DNA of 9,133 nucleotides from Actinomycetota bacterium (GTDB lineage: Bacteria; Actinomycetota; Geothermincolia; Fen-727; Anoxymicrobiaceae), in contig JAENXM010000060.1 of the NCBI GenBank assembly GCA_016649525.1, positions 1 to 9,133 of the forward strand, read 5' to 3'. Numbering within the stretch: the stretch's first letter is position 1; every line of letters begins with the position of its first letter. The position numbers and the translations under genes are program-made. Under the pieces are notes generated by a model, which was not told where the DNA came from, made no database searches, and worked only from the letters and a program-made list of their open reading frames with translations. Positions 1-6,252 of this stretch are shown here, piece by piece.

Positions 1-108
1 AGCGCGATGCAGCACATAGCGAGAACGCTCGAGGGATTGATAAGGGAGGACCCTTCACAGTGGCACATGTTCATGCCTTCGTGGCCGTCGGACCGGCAGA
101 ACCCTTGA
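1..108 (+). CDS. C-terminal end of an HtrB/LpxL-family lysophospholipid acyltransferase (PatA-like), 5' partial
   Basis: Frame 1 is open from the window edge to TGA at 106-108 and encodes the last 35 residues of a protein. The stretch EDPSQWHMFMPSWPSD is the typical ending of the lipid A acyltransferase family (HtrB/LpxL/MsbB), whose members finish with a charged helix followed by P-x-x-W-H and a second Trp. In Actinobacteria the family member next to pimA is PatA, which acylates the mannose of phosphatidylinositol mannosides on the inner face of the membrane. A pimA-like gene lies downstream at 1904 on the same strand, which favours that role. The catalytic HX4D motif is upstream of the window and cannot be checked. 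The last 38 bases overlap the 3' end of the convergent hydrolase gene. The family call is fairly safe; the PatA role is inference from context. Confidence 0.75.
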   Translation, partial: SAMQHIARTLEGLIREDPSQWHMFMPSWPSDRQNP

Positions 109-1183
109 GCGCTTTATCTATCTCGTCCAGCGTTATCCTTTGAAAAGCCATCGACGTGTGGTTCACGTCCAGCAGCAGGGGTTCTTCCCCTCCAAGAAGC
201 TTCAGGTATCCGCTCAGGTCTTCGGGCGAGTTGAGCCACGTCTTCTCCGTGCCGAGGACGGTCAAACGCGTATCGGAGAGGGGCTGCGGCCGGGGCATGG
301 ACTCCAGCAGGCGCGCAAGACCGACCCTCTTCCCAGTCTTGCTCCGTGCCCCGGGTTTCAGGAAGGCCCTTGTCAGCTCCAAGGGGCCGAGCTCGCGAAG
401 GGAGTTGACCGCGGGATAACCGGTCGACTCAAAAGCGGGGGGGTCCAGCACGATAGCTTGCTCTATAAGGGGATCGCGTTGGGCGAGTTCGACCGCGAGT
501 GTGCCACCGAGTCCGATGCCTAGTATTGAGACAATTTCCTGGCTGCTTTCCTTTCTGAGTGTCTGCAGAGCTGCTTCCAGCAGGTCTTTCATAAGCGGGT
601 CGTCGATACCCCTCGGGTTCTCACCGTGGCCGTCGAGGTCGAAGGTCAGGACCGGGTGGCCCCGTGCGGATAACGCCTCCGCTAACTTTGCGCTGCTTTC
701 CCCGTCGCTGCCGTAGTCGTGAAGGAGGAGGACCGGCTTTCCCGCCGGCGCGCCGCCGGTCGCCTGTCGGAAGACCGCAGGGATTAAAGAATTATCGACA
801 GTTATGGTCAGCCGTGTCCCGCCGGACGCACTACGGGGATTGTAATCACTGTAAGACACGCGGCGCCGGAAGTTGAGGGCGGAAGCGGCAGCTTGAATAA
901 TCAGGGCGGCGACAAGCCCGAGTACCAGGAGCATGAGCGTCTCGGCGCCCTCGACGTCCGGGTATGCGAAGTGCCCTGGCCTTGAGAAGTACCATGCGCA
1001 GGAGCTCGCGACGAAGAGTATCCCGATAACCAGGCTGATGGCACGGCGGTCGGGATAGCCGGTCACGGAGAGGCCGTTCAGCTTTTTCCACGCGATTACT
1101 ATCTCGATAAGCCCGATGAAAAACAGGATGAAGAACAGGAGCATCCCGGCTACGTCGCCCCTCATGTGGAGGATCCTCGTCAC
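71..1183 (-). CDS. Membrane-anchored alpha/beta-hydrolase-fold protein with no nucleophile Ser
   Basis: The 370-residue protein has three predicted membrane helices (about residues 14-33, 48-66 and 82-103) and then an alpha/beta hydrolase domain (about 145-360). Visible landmarks are the oxyanion-loop region LLLHDYGSDG (152-161), the strand-loop FDLDGHGEN (181-189) that matches the common D-x-x-GHG pattern, and a late His in DVNHTS (His342). The nucleophile elbow should read G-x-S-x-G but reads GIGLGG (222-227), so Gly224 replaces Ser. The protein may be a non-catalytic fold or use another residue; its substrate is unknown. I chose GTG at 1183 because it starts one base after the upstream PAP2 stop and has GGGAGG eight bases upstream. 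ATG at 1165 or 1144 is also possible. The frame stays open to 1561, but that stretch overlaps the PAP2 gene. It forms a coupled minus-strand pair with that gene. Confidence 0.8.
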   Translation of the reverse strand: MTRILHMRGDVAGMLLFFILFFIGLIEIVIAWKKLNGLSVTGYPDRRAISLVIGILFVASSCAWYFSRPGHFAYPDVEGAETLMLLVLGLVAALIIQAAASALNFRRRVSYSDYNPRSASGGTRLTITVDNSLIPAVFRQATGGAPAGKPVLLLHDYGSDGESSAKLAEALSARGHPVLTFDLDGHGENPRGIDDPLMKDLLEAALQTLRKESSQEIVSILGIGLGGTLAVELAQRDPLIEQAIVLDPPAFESTGYPAVNSLRELGPLELTRAFLKPGARSKTGKRVGLARLLESMPRPQPLSDTRLTVLGTEKTWLNSPEDLSGYLKLLGGEEPLLLDVNHTSMAFQRITLDEIDKALKGSAGPTATKA

Positions 1184-1184
1184 C

Positions 1185-1814
1185 TCACGCACCTCCCTGC
1201 CGGGACGGCACCCAGGCGGCGAGCAGTCGGTACTGCAGCGCGAGCAGCAGGCGTGCGACGGGCCGGTACACTGGCTCGAGCAGTCGCGCGAAGCAGGCAA
1301 TGGACAGACCGAGCAGGATGCCTCCCGCGACGTCGAGCGGGTAGTGCACCCCGGCCGCGATGCGGGCAAGGCCGAGATAGAGGCTAAGGGCAAGCATGAT
1401 GCAGGCGACCTTCCGGTTATAGAAGAGGACGGCGAAGGAGAGCGCGAGCGCGAGCGTAGCGGCGTTGGAAGGAAACGCCGAGTCGGTGTTATGGTAGAGC
1501 AGCAGGTGCACCGGGTGGGTGGTGAACGGCCGCGGCCTGAAGAACATCGAATTGAGCGCAAAGAGGATGACCATGGAGACGACGACCGCGATCAGGGCGC
1601 AGATAAGGCACCTGAACGCGGATTCCCTCTCCGTGCTGTCCCTTGCGAGCAGGATGACGAGAAGTACCAGGAGGGTGAGCACTACGGGTATTATATGGTC
1701 GTCGGCGCCGACGCGGATGAACCAGTCCAGGACTGATGACCTGCCGGCAAGGGAGTTCAGGGCGTGAAAGACGGAGTAGTCGAGATCAAAAAGAAACTGA
1801 AAGAAAGCGGACAA
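1185..1814 (-). CDS. PAP2-superfamily integral membrane phosphatase (undecaprenyl-diphosphatase-like)
   Basis: This 209-residue polytopic protein belongs to the PAP2 (type 2 phosphatidic acid phosphatase) superfamily, whose bacterial members remove phosphate from lipid phosphates or diphosphates such as undecaprenyl diphosphate. Motif 1 is present as FFRPRPF (91-97), although the classical Lys seven residues before Arg95 is Asn88. Motif 3 is intact as R151-x5-H157-x3-D161 in ARIAAGVHYPLD. Motif 2 reads FPSNAAT (114-120), so the PSGH-type His is Ala118. His157 and Asp161, the nucleophile and its partner, remain, so some activity is possible. About five to six hydrophobic segments fit the family, and the length is normal. 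The start is TTG at 1814, preceded by AAGGAGG with ten bases of spacing; no in-frame ATG near the N terminus is better. It is the first gene of the minus-strand pair and its stop is one base from the hydrolase GTG. Its substrate could be an isoprenoid or glycerolipid phosphate. Confidence 0.87.
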   Translation of the reverse strand: MSAFFQFLFDLDYSVFHALNSLAGRSSVLDWFIRVGADDHIIPVVLTLLVLLVILLARDSTERESAFRCLICALIAVVVSMVILFALNSMFFRPRPFTTHPVHLLLYHNTDSAFPSNAATLALALSFAVLFYNRKVACIMLALSLYLGLARIAAGVHYPLDVAGGILLGLSIACFARLLEPVYRPVARLLLALQYRLLAAWVPSRQGGA

Positions 1815-1903
1815 CGGCTCGAGGCCTCCTTGCTGCCTTTCGACACGATCGGCGTGCGGAAAATGATAACCGATTTCGGCGCTTTATGCATGGGGGCGGC
1901 ACG
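1815..1903. promoter_or_regulatory. Divergent intergenic region between the PAP2 and pimA-like genes
   Basis: These 89 bases separate two head-to-head genes and should hold the promoter of each unless pimA is read through from far upstream. The ribosome binding site of the PAP2 gene (AAGGAGG on the minus strand) lies at its left end. A GGGGG run at 1892-1896 sits seven bases before the GTG start of the glycosyltransferase. The segment at 1863-1868 reads TATCAT on the minus strand, a -10-like hexamer, but I see no good -35 partner. Short inverted repeats (CACG/CGTG at 1844-1856 and CCGA/TCGG at 1870-1879) are too short to call as operators. The assignment rests on layout rather than on strong boxes. 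Confidence 0.35.
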
Positions 1904-3006
1904 GTGAGAGTGGCGATGGTCTCACCATACTCGTGGGCACACCCCGGGGGCGTAAACAGTCACGTCCGGGGTCTGGCTTCGGAGATGATGCGGCGTGGTC
2001 ACAGCGTTACCATCATCGCGCCCGATGCCGGAGAGCGGGTTCCCGGCGCGGAGTCGAGGAGCGCTGGGCACTCGGTCCCGGTACCTTCGAACAGGTCGAT
2101 CGCATGGCTCGCGCTTGCACCCGGTACCGGAGCGAAGGTGCGCCGGGCGGTTTCCGAAGTAGACTTCGACGTTGTCCATGTTCACGAGCCGCTCGTACCC
2201 CTTGTCTCCACGGCCGCCGTGCGGGCGTCTGAATGCAGGGTCGTCGGGACCTTCCACGCGGCCGGTAAGGGACGCGCGCTCGCGTACTGGCTCGCCGGGG
2301 TATTCTATAAAGACGTCCACCGCCGTTTGGACCACCTTATCGCGGTATCGGAATCGGCCAGGTCCCTTGTCTCGCCGCATTTCCCGGGCGACTATGAGTT
2401 GATACCGAACGGCATAGACCTGGAAAGGTTTTCGAGGTCGATAGAGCGTCCGGAAAGCCTGCCGGCAAGCGAGCCGGTCGTCCTGTTCGTGGGCAGGAAT
2501 GAGAAGCGTAAAGGCCTTTCCGTCCTGCTGAAAGCATTCCCCATCCTGTTGAGGGAGGTCCCGGACTGCCGCCTCGTGCTGGTGGGGGAGGGACTGGAGG
2601 ACCGGGAGGTCCTGCGGGGGCTCGACGGCTCGCTGCGCGGCCAGGTCTCGGCCATAGGTTATGTCAGAGACGAAGAGCTCCCGGCCTACTACGGCGCCGC
2701 CGATATATATTCTGCGCGCCGGCGACAGGAGGCGAGAGCTTCGGGATCGTTCTTCTCGAGGCGATGGCCTGTGGTACGGCGGTTGAAGCATCGGATATCC
2801 CCGGTTATCGGGACGTACTGGATCAGACGGGAGGGGGGCGCCTCTTCAAGACAGGTGACCCGGAGGAACTTGCGAAGAACCTCGCTGTATTGCTAAAGGA
2901 CGACGAACTCCGTGAAGAGCTCTCGAGAAAGGGGCTCGAAGGTGCAGGTAGATTCTCCTGGCGGAAAATAGGCGACAGGCTCGAGGAGTGTTACCGCGGT
3001 GAGTGA
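1904..3006 (+). pseudogene. pimA: PimA-like GT4 phosphatidylinositol mannosyltransferase, frameshifted as shown
   Basis: Two overlapping frames together encode a full-length (about 366 residues) GT-B glycosyltransferase of family GT4. The N-terminal half opens with VRVAMVSPYSWAHPGGVNSH, like PimA, with PGGV at 14-17, VHVHEP at 91-96 and TFHAA around His118. The C-terminal half has GRNEKRKG (197-204) and, after frame repair, CAPATGGESFGIVLLEAMA, which carries the E-x7-E motif that binds the GDP-sugar. PimA transfers mannose from GDP-mannose to phosphatidyl-myo-inositol at the inner membrane face. The frame breaks at about 2703-2712: the upstream frame runs on to a stop at 2896 and the downstream frame ends at 3006. 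Deleting one AT from the (AT)4 run gives GAT ATA TTC TGC GCG CCG (DIFCAP), the expected motif. The break may be real, a reversible slippage or an assembly error. I chose GTG 1904 because family members start at this point; ATG 1886 has no Shine-Dalgarno sequence. Another GT4 specificity is possible. Confidence 0.85.
2703..2710 (+). repeat. (AT)4 dinucleotide run at the glycosyltransferase frameshift
   Basis: Four AT units lie exactly where the reading frame of the pimA-like gene is lost. Three units would keep Asp-Ile-Phe-Cys-Ala-Pro in frame with the downstream GGESFG motif. The sequence therefore shows one unit too many relative to an intact gene, consistent with replication slippage, sequencing error or a mixed population. 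Confidence 0.7.
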
Positions 3007-3979
3007 GGAACTGTGGGAAAGGAATTCAAAAGTAATCGAGATGGTCCAGCAGCTGGCCGGAGCGGTTCGGGAGGTTGTTCGCCCGCATCTCGGAAGCGCC
3101 TCGGCCAGGGGAATCGAGGGGCACGGTGCCTCGGGGGACCCGACATTTTCCATCGACCATGTTGCCGAGCGAGAGGTCGAGGAGTTCCTCTCCGTGCGCG
3201 GCGACATCGCATACTACACGGAGGACCGGGGCCTCGTAGTGCTAGGAGAGCCCGAGTACATCCTCATCATCGACCCGATAGACGGGACGCGCCCTGCGGC
3301 GGCGGGCCTTGAGTCATGCTGTGTATCGATTGCTGTCGCCCGGTTTGCCCCGGATCCGGAGGCACTGGCGCTAGGAGACGTCTTTCTCGGCCTGGTCGGC
3401 GAGATCAAGAACGAGGCCACCTTCACGGCGCTCAAAGGTTCGGGGGTAAGGATCGATGTCGAAGGTCTGCGGGTTTCGCCTCTTCTGTCTGAGAAGACAG
3501 AGCTCAACAGCATATTCTGGACCGCGGGGTTCCGGGGCCGGCCTGCCGAGCCCCTCGTGACCGTGATCGGGGAGCTCATAGACCTTTCCTCCGTCGACGG
3601 CGGCTGCTTCGATCTAGGGAGCGCCACATTCTGCATCACGCGTGTGGTGAAGGGCGAGATGGATGTCTATGTTGACGTGGGCCAGCGTGCGGCCGAGGAG
3701 TCCGCGGCGGTCAAGGAGAAGTTCCTCGAGGTCGGGCACGGCGCGATACTCAACAACTATCCGTACGACCTTGCGGCGGCGGCGCTGATCGCTGAAGAAG
3801 CGGGCGCCGTGGTGTCCGACGCCTACGGCAAGCCGCTGGGTGACCATCCGCTCATTCCGCGGCACGGCAGCGGGCAGATGTCGTCGATCGTCTCCGCCAA
3901 CCCCGTTCTTCACCAGAAGGTGCTCGATCAGGTCGACGAGGGTATCGACCGTCTCAAGACCCGGTACGGCGGCCGGTAG
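2999..3979 (+). CDS. Inositol-monophosphatase/FBPase-family Mg2+-dependent phosphatase
   Basis: This 326-residue protein of the inositol monophosphatase superfamily carries the metal-binding signatures GDPTFSID (46-53), YTED (73-76), DPIDGT (92-97) and a late YDLAAAALIAEEAGA (256-270), whose Asp257 completes the metal site. The acidic metal ligands all appear present. Family members dephosphorylate inositol phosphates, fructose-1,6-bisphosphate, NADP or PAP; the exact substrate cannot be read from the motifs. It is longer than typical 260-residue enzymes, and the loop after DPIDGT is RPAAAG rather than the common TNF. The GTG start overlaps the end of the glycosyltransferase by eight bases and has GAGGAG about ten bases upstream, so translation is probably coupled to that gene. 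Placement beside a pimA-like gene makes inositol 1-phosphate, or the phosphoinositol head of phosphatidylinositol phosphate, an attractive but unproven substrate. Confidence 0.85.
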   Translation: MSEELWERNSKVIEMVQQLAGAVREVVRPHLGSASARGIEGHGASGDPTFSIDHVAEREVEEFLSVRGDIAYYTEDRGLVVLGEPEYILIIDPIDGTRPAAAGLESCCVSIAVARFAPDPEALALGDVFLGLVGEIKNEATFTALKGSGVRIDVEGLRVSPLLSEKTELNSIFWTAGFRGRPAEPLVTVIGELIDLSSVDGGCFDLGSATFCITRVVKGEMDVYVDVGQRAAEESAAVKEKFLEVGHGAILNNYPYDLAAAALIAEEAGAVVSDAYGKPLGDHPLIPRHGSGQMSSIVSANPVLHQKVLDQVDEGIDRLKTRYGGR

Positions 3980-3991
3980 GGCGGTGGACTG

Positions 3992-4633
3992 ATGGGCGTG
4001 CTGCTGGGCATCTTCTTCTCATCGTTCGGCATAGGCCTCTCCGGTGCTTTGATGCCGGGACCTCTTCTTTCGGTCGCGGTGGCGGAATCCTACAAGAAGG
4101 GCTTCTGGGCGGGACCGCTGCTGGTGGTAGGCCATGCCATACCGGAGCTGGTGCTCGCCGTTCTCTTTACACTCGGCCTCAACAAGGTGCTTCACAACAA
4201 GGCGGTCGTGGGGATCATCGGTATCGTGGGGGGCGCTTTCCTCGCCTGGCTGGCGGTCAAGATCTTCCTGGAGGTCCGCCAGGGGATCACGGTCGACCTG
4301 GAGGCAAAGCAGGAAGTCGGCTTGGGTCCGGTGGTCGCGGGGCTCTGGGCAAGCCTTTCGAATCCCGGTTGGGTGATATGGTGGGCTACCATCGGGGCCA
4401 GGTACATCCTACTGTCCCTGGATCACGGTATCGCGGGGCTCATATTCTTCTACACAGGGCACGTACTCGCGGACTTCGTCTGGTACTCGCTCGTGTCCTT
4501 CCTCGTCTCGAGGGGCCGGGGGAGGATAAGCGACCGTGTCTATCACGGCGTGCTCTATGCCTGCTCGGTCATGGTCCTGGTGTTCGCCGGGTTGTTCGTC
4601 GCGAACGGTATCATGAATCTTCTAAAGGCCTGA
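3992..4633 (+). CDS. LysE/RhtB-family amino-acid exporter-like membrane protein
   Basis: The 213-residue protein has about six hydrophobic segments and the LysE-superfamily landmarks GALMPGP (18-24) near the end of the first helix and SLSNPGWVIWW (121-131) before the fourth. Members export amino acids or small metabolites by proton-driven exchange; the substrate here is unknown. The ATG at 3992 lies 12 bases after the phosphatase stop, with a GGTGG-type ribosome binding site just upstream, so it probably belongs to the same transcript. The hydrophilic loop between helices three and four (about 94-112) is normal for the family. Nothing in it ties the protein to inositol lipids, so the co-operon may be incidental. 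No truncation or missing family motif is visible. Confidence 0.85.
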   Translation: MGVLLGIFFSSFGIGLSGALMPGPLLSVAVAESYKKGFWAGPLLVVGHAIPELVLAVLFTLGLNKVLHNKAVVGIIGIVGGAFLAWLAVKIFLEVRQGITVDLEAKQEVGLGPVVAGLWASLSNPGWVIWWATIGARYILLSLDHGIAGLIFFYTGHVLADFVWYSLVSFLVSRGRGRISDRVYHGVLYACSVMVLVFAGLFVANGIMNLLKA

Positions 4634-4668
4634 GGCCGGAATGGCCGAAATTAATCGTTAGACGGACT

Positions 4669-4677
4669 TGCTATAAT
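4669..4677 (+). promoter_or_regulatory. Extended -10 promoter (TGCTATAAT) for lemA-htpX
   Basis: The 73-base gap before lemA contains TGCTATAAT, a perfect TGn extended -10 followed by a consensus TATAAT hexamer at 4672-4677. No good -35 is visible at the usual distance (around 4649-4654 the sequence is AATTAA), which is normal for extended -10 promoters. Transcription would start near 4684, leaving a leader of about 23 bases that contains the AAGGAGG ribosome binding site. The match stands out in an otherwise GC-rich region. Confidence 0.7.
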
Positions 4678-4706
4678 GATACGAACAGCAGAAAAGGAGG
4701 AGTGAG

Positions 4707-5264
4707 ATGTGGTGGCTTTTGTTGATAATAGCGCTGGTAGTGATACTGGTCGGTTTTATCGTGTACCTTTTCAACAAGCTGGTGCGCTACCGGAACCGCG
4801 TCGATAACGCCTGGCACCAGATCGACGTGCAGCTGAACCGGAGGGCAGACCTGATCCCGAATCTCGTGGAGACCGTGAAGGGCTACGCGTCACACGAGCG
4901 GGAGACCTTCGAGAAGGTGACCGAGGCGCGGGCAGCCCTCGTGAAGGCGGGCACCGTTGGGGAAAGCGCGCAGGCGGAGGGGATGCTCGGACAGGCCCTC
5001 AAGTCGCTTTTCGCCGTGGCCGAGGCCTATCCCGAGCTCAAGGCGAACCAGAACTTCCTTGCGCTCCAGGAAGAGCTGGCCGGCACGGAGAACAAGATCT
5101 CCTATGCCAGGCAGTTCTACAACGACTCGGTGATGTCGTACGATATCGCGCGCCAGAGGTTCCCGGCCAACCTTATAGCCTCCTCGTTCGGGTTCAAGGA
5201 GGAGCGCGAGTACTTCGAGCCGGAGACCCCCGAGGCCAGAGAGGTCCCGAAGGTCTCGTTCTGA
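4707..5264 (+). CDS. lemA: LemA family membrane protein
   Basis: This 185-residue protein has one N-terminal membrane helix (about 3-22) followed by the helical LemA domain. The family signature is clear: [20 protein letters not shown] (34-53), then [10 protein letters not shown] (108-117) and [12 protein letters not shown] (128-139), and [12 protein letters not shown] (152-163). LemA proteins place a coiled-coil-like helical bundle outside the cytoplasmic membrane; their biochemical role is not established, but they are often encoded next to HtpX-type proteases, as here. The ATG has a strong AGGAGG at 4695-4700, six bases upstream. A strong extended -10 promoter precedes it, so it is probably the first gene of a transcript with htpX. 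The length is normal for the family. Confidence 0.95.
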   Translation: MWWLLLIIALVVILVGFIVYLFNKLVRYRNRVDNAWHQIDVQLNRRADLIPNLVETVKGYASHERETFEKVTEARAALVKAGTVGESAQAEGMLGQALKSLFAVAEAYPELKANQNFLALQEELAGTENKISYARQFYNDSVMSYDIARQRFPANLIASSFGFKEEREYFEPETPEAREVPKVSF

Positions 5265-5310
5265 TATTTCATCGACACACAACCTATAGGCGTACGGGAG
5301 GAATCTCGAC

Positions 5311-6252
5311 TTGTACGAGCAGATAAGCGCCAACAAGTGGAAGTCGTTCTTCATGGTATTTATCTTCATCGCGTTCGTGCTGGGAGTGGGCTATCTGTTG
5401 GGTAGGATATGGGGCGGCTGGTACTACGGCATCGCCATAGCGGGCGTCATCGCGATCGTCATGGCGCTGGTCAGCTACTTCCAGAGTGACTCGGTCGCCC
5501 TGCGTTTGAGCGGTGCTCGTCCGGTCGCGGAAGGGGAATACATTCGCTTCAAGGACGCGGTCGAGGGACTGGCTATCGCCGCTGGGATACCCACCCCGAA
5601 TATCTACATAATAGACAGCCCCTCGATGAACGCTTTCGCCACGGGCAGGGACCCGAAGCACGCTTCAGTTTGCGCCACCACCGGTCTTCTCGAGAGGATG
5701 GACACCCAGGAACTGGAGGGCGTGGTAGGGCACGAGATCTCGCATGTGAAGAACTACGATATCCTCCTCATGACAATCACGATCGTCCTCGTGGGTACCC
5801 TCATCCTCCTGAGCGACATATTCTTGAGGACCTTCTGGTTCGGCGGCGACAGCGACGAGGGCGGAGACGGCGGCGAGGCCACCCTGATACTGATGATCAT
5901 CGGGATTGCGCTCGCAATACTGGCTCCGATAATCGGCCAGTTGATAAAGCTCGCCATTAGCCGCAGGCGCGAGTACCTGGCGGACGCGAACGGGGCTCTG
6001 CTCACCCGGTACCCACCCGGGCTTGCGAGCGCGCTCGAGGAACTGCAAAAAGACGAGTACCAGCTCAGGACCGCCAACAAGGCGACGGCGCACCTTTTTA
6101 TAGTACAGCCTTTGAAGACCGAGAAGGGTCAGAAGGGAAGCAGGTTCAACCGCATGTTCGATACGCATCCCCCCATCGAGGACAGGATCGCGCGCCTGAG
6201 GCAGATGGCGGGAGACTTCGTTCCCGTCGAGGCAACGCAGCCGCAGCAGTGA
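5311..6252 (+). CDS. htpX: HtpX-type membrane zinc metalloprotease (M48)
   Basis: This 313-residue M48B protease acts in membrane protein quality control. The zinc site is visible as HEISH (His141, Glu142, His145), with the third ligand Glu221 in SRRREYLAD, and the late DTHPPIEDRIARL segment (284-296) is typical. Hydrophobic segments lie at about 13-31, 38-55, 151-170 and 191-212, giving the usual arrangement with the active site facing the cytoplasm. A glycine- and acid-rich loop (178-190) follows the third helix. The start is TTG at 5311, nine bases after GGGAGG (5296-5301); no better start is near. It lies 46 bases after lemA with no promoter seen between them, so the two are probably co-transcribed. 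The downstream DUF3048 gene overlaps its stop. All catalytic residues are present. Confidence 0.95.
   Translation: MYEQISANKWKSFFMVFIFIAFVLGVGYLLGRIWGGWYYGIAIAGVIAIVMALVSYFQSDSVALRLSGARPVAEGEYIRFKDAVEGLAIAAGIPTPNIYIIDSPSMNAFATGRDPKHASVCATTGLLERMDTQELEGVVGHEISHVKNYDILLMTITIVLVGTLILLSDIFLRTFWFGGDSDEGGDGGEATLILMIIGIALAILAPIIGQLIKLAISRRREYLADANGALLTRYPPGLASALEELQKDEYQLRTANKATAHLFIVQPLKTEKGQKGSRFNRMFDTHPPIEDRIARLRQMAGDFVPVEATQPQQ

Noticed and set aside
1184..1561. Upstream extension of the minus-strand hydrolase frame to an ATG at 1561
   Set aside because: It lies entirely inside the PAP2 gene on the same strand in another frame, and its Ser/Arg/Pro/Cys-rich translation looks like a GC-rich shadow.
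1116..1736. 206-codon + strand open frame opposite the PAP2 gene
   Set aside because: Highly charged low-complexity translation with no recognisable domain, antisense to a well-supported gene.
1922..2791. 289-codon minus-strand open frame opposite the glycosyltransferase
   Set aside because: Arg/Pro-rich shadow of a gene with clear GT4 motifs; no domain or ribosome binding site seen.
4626..4647. Three GGCC blocks around the exporter stop codon as a terminator
   Set aside because: GGCC is self-complementary, so only four-base stems form, and no T run follows.
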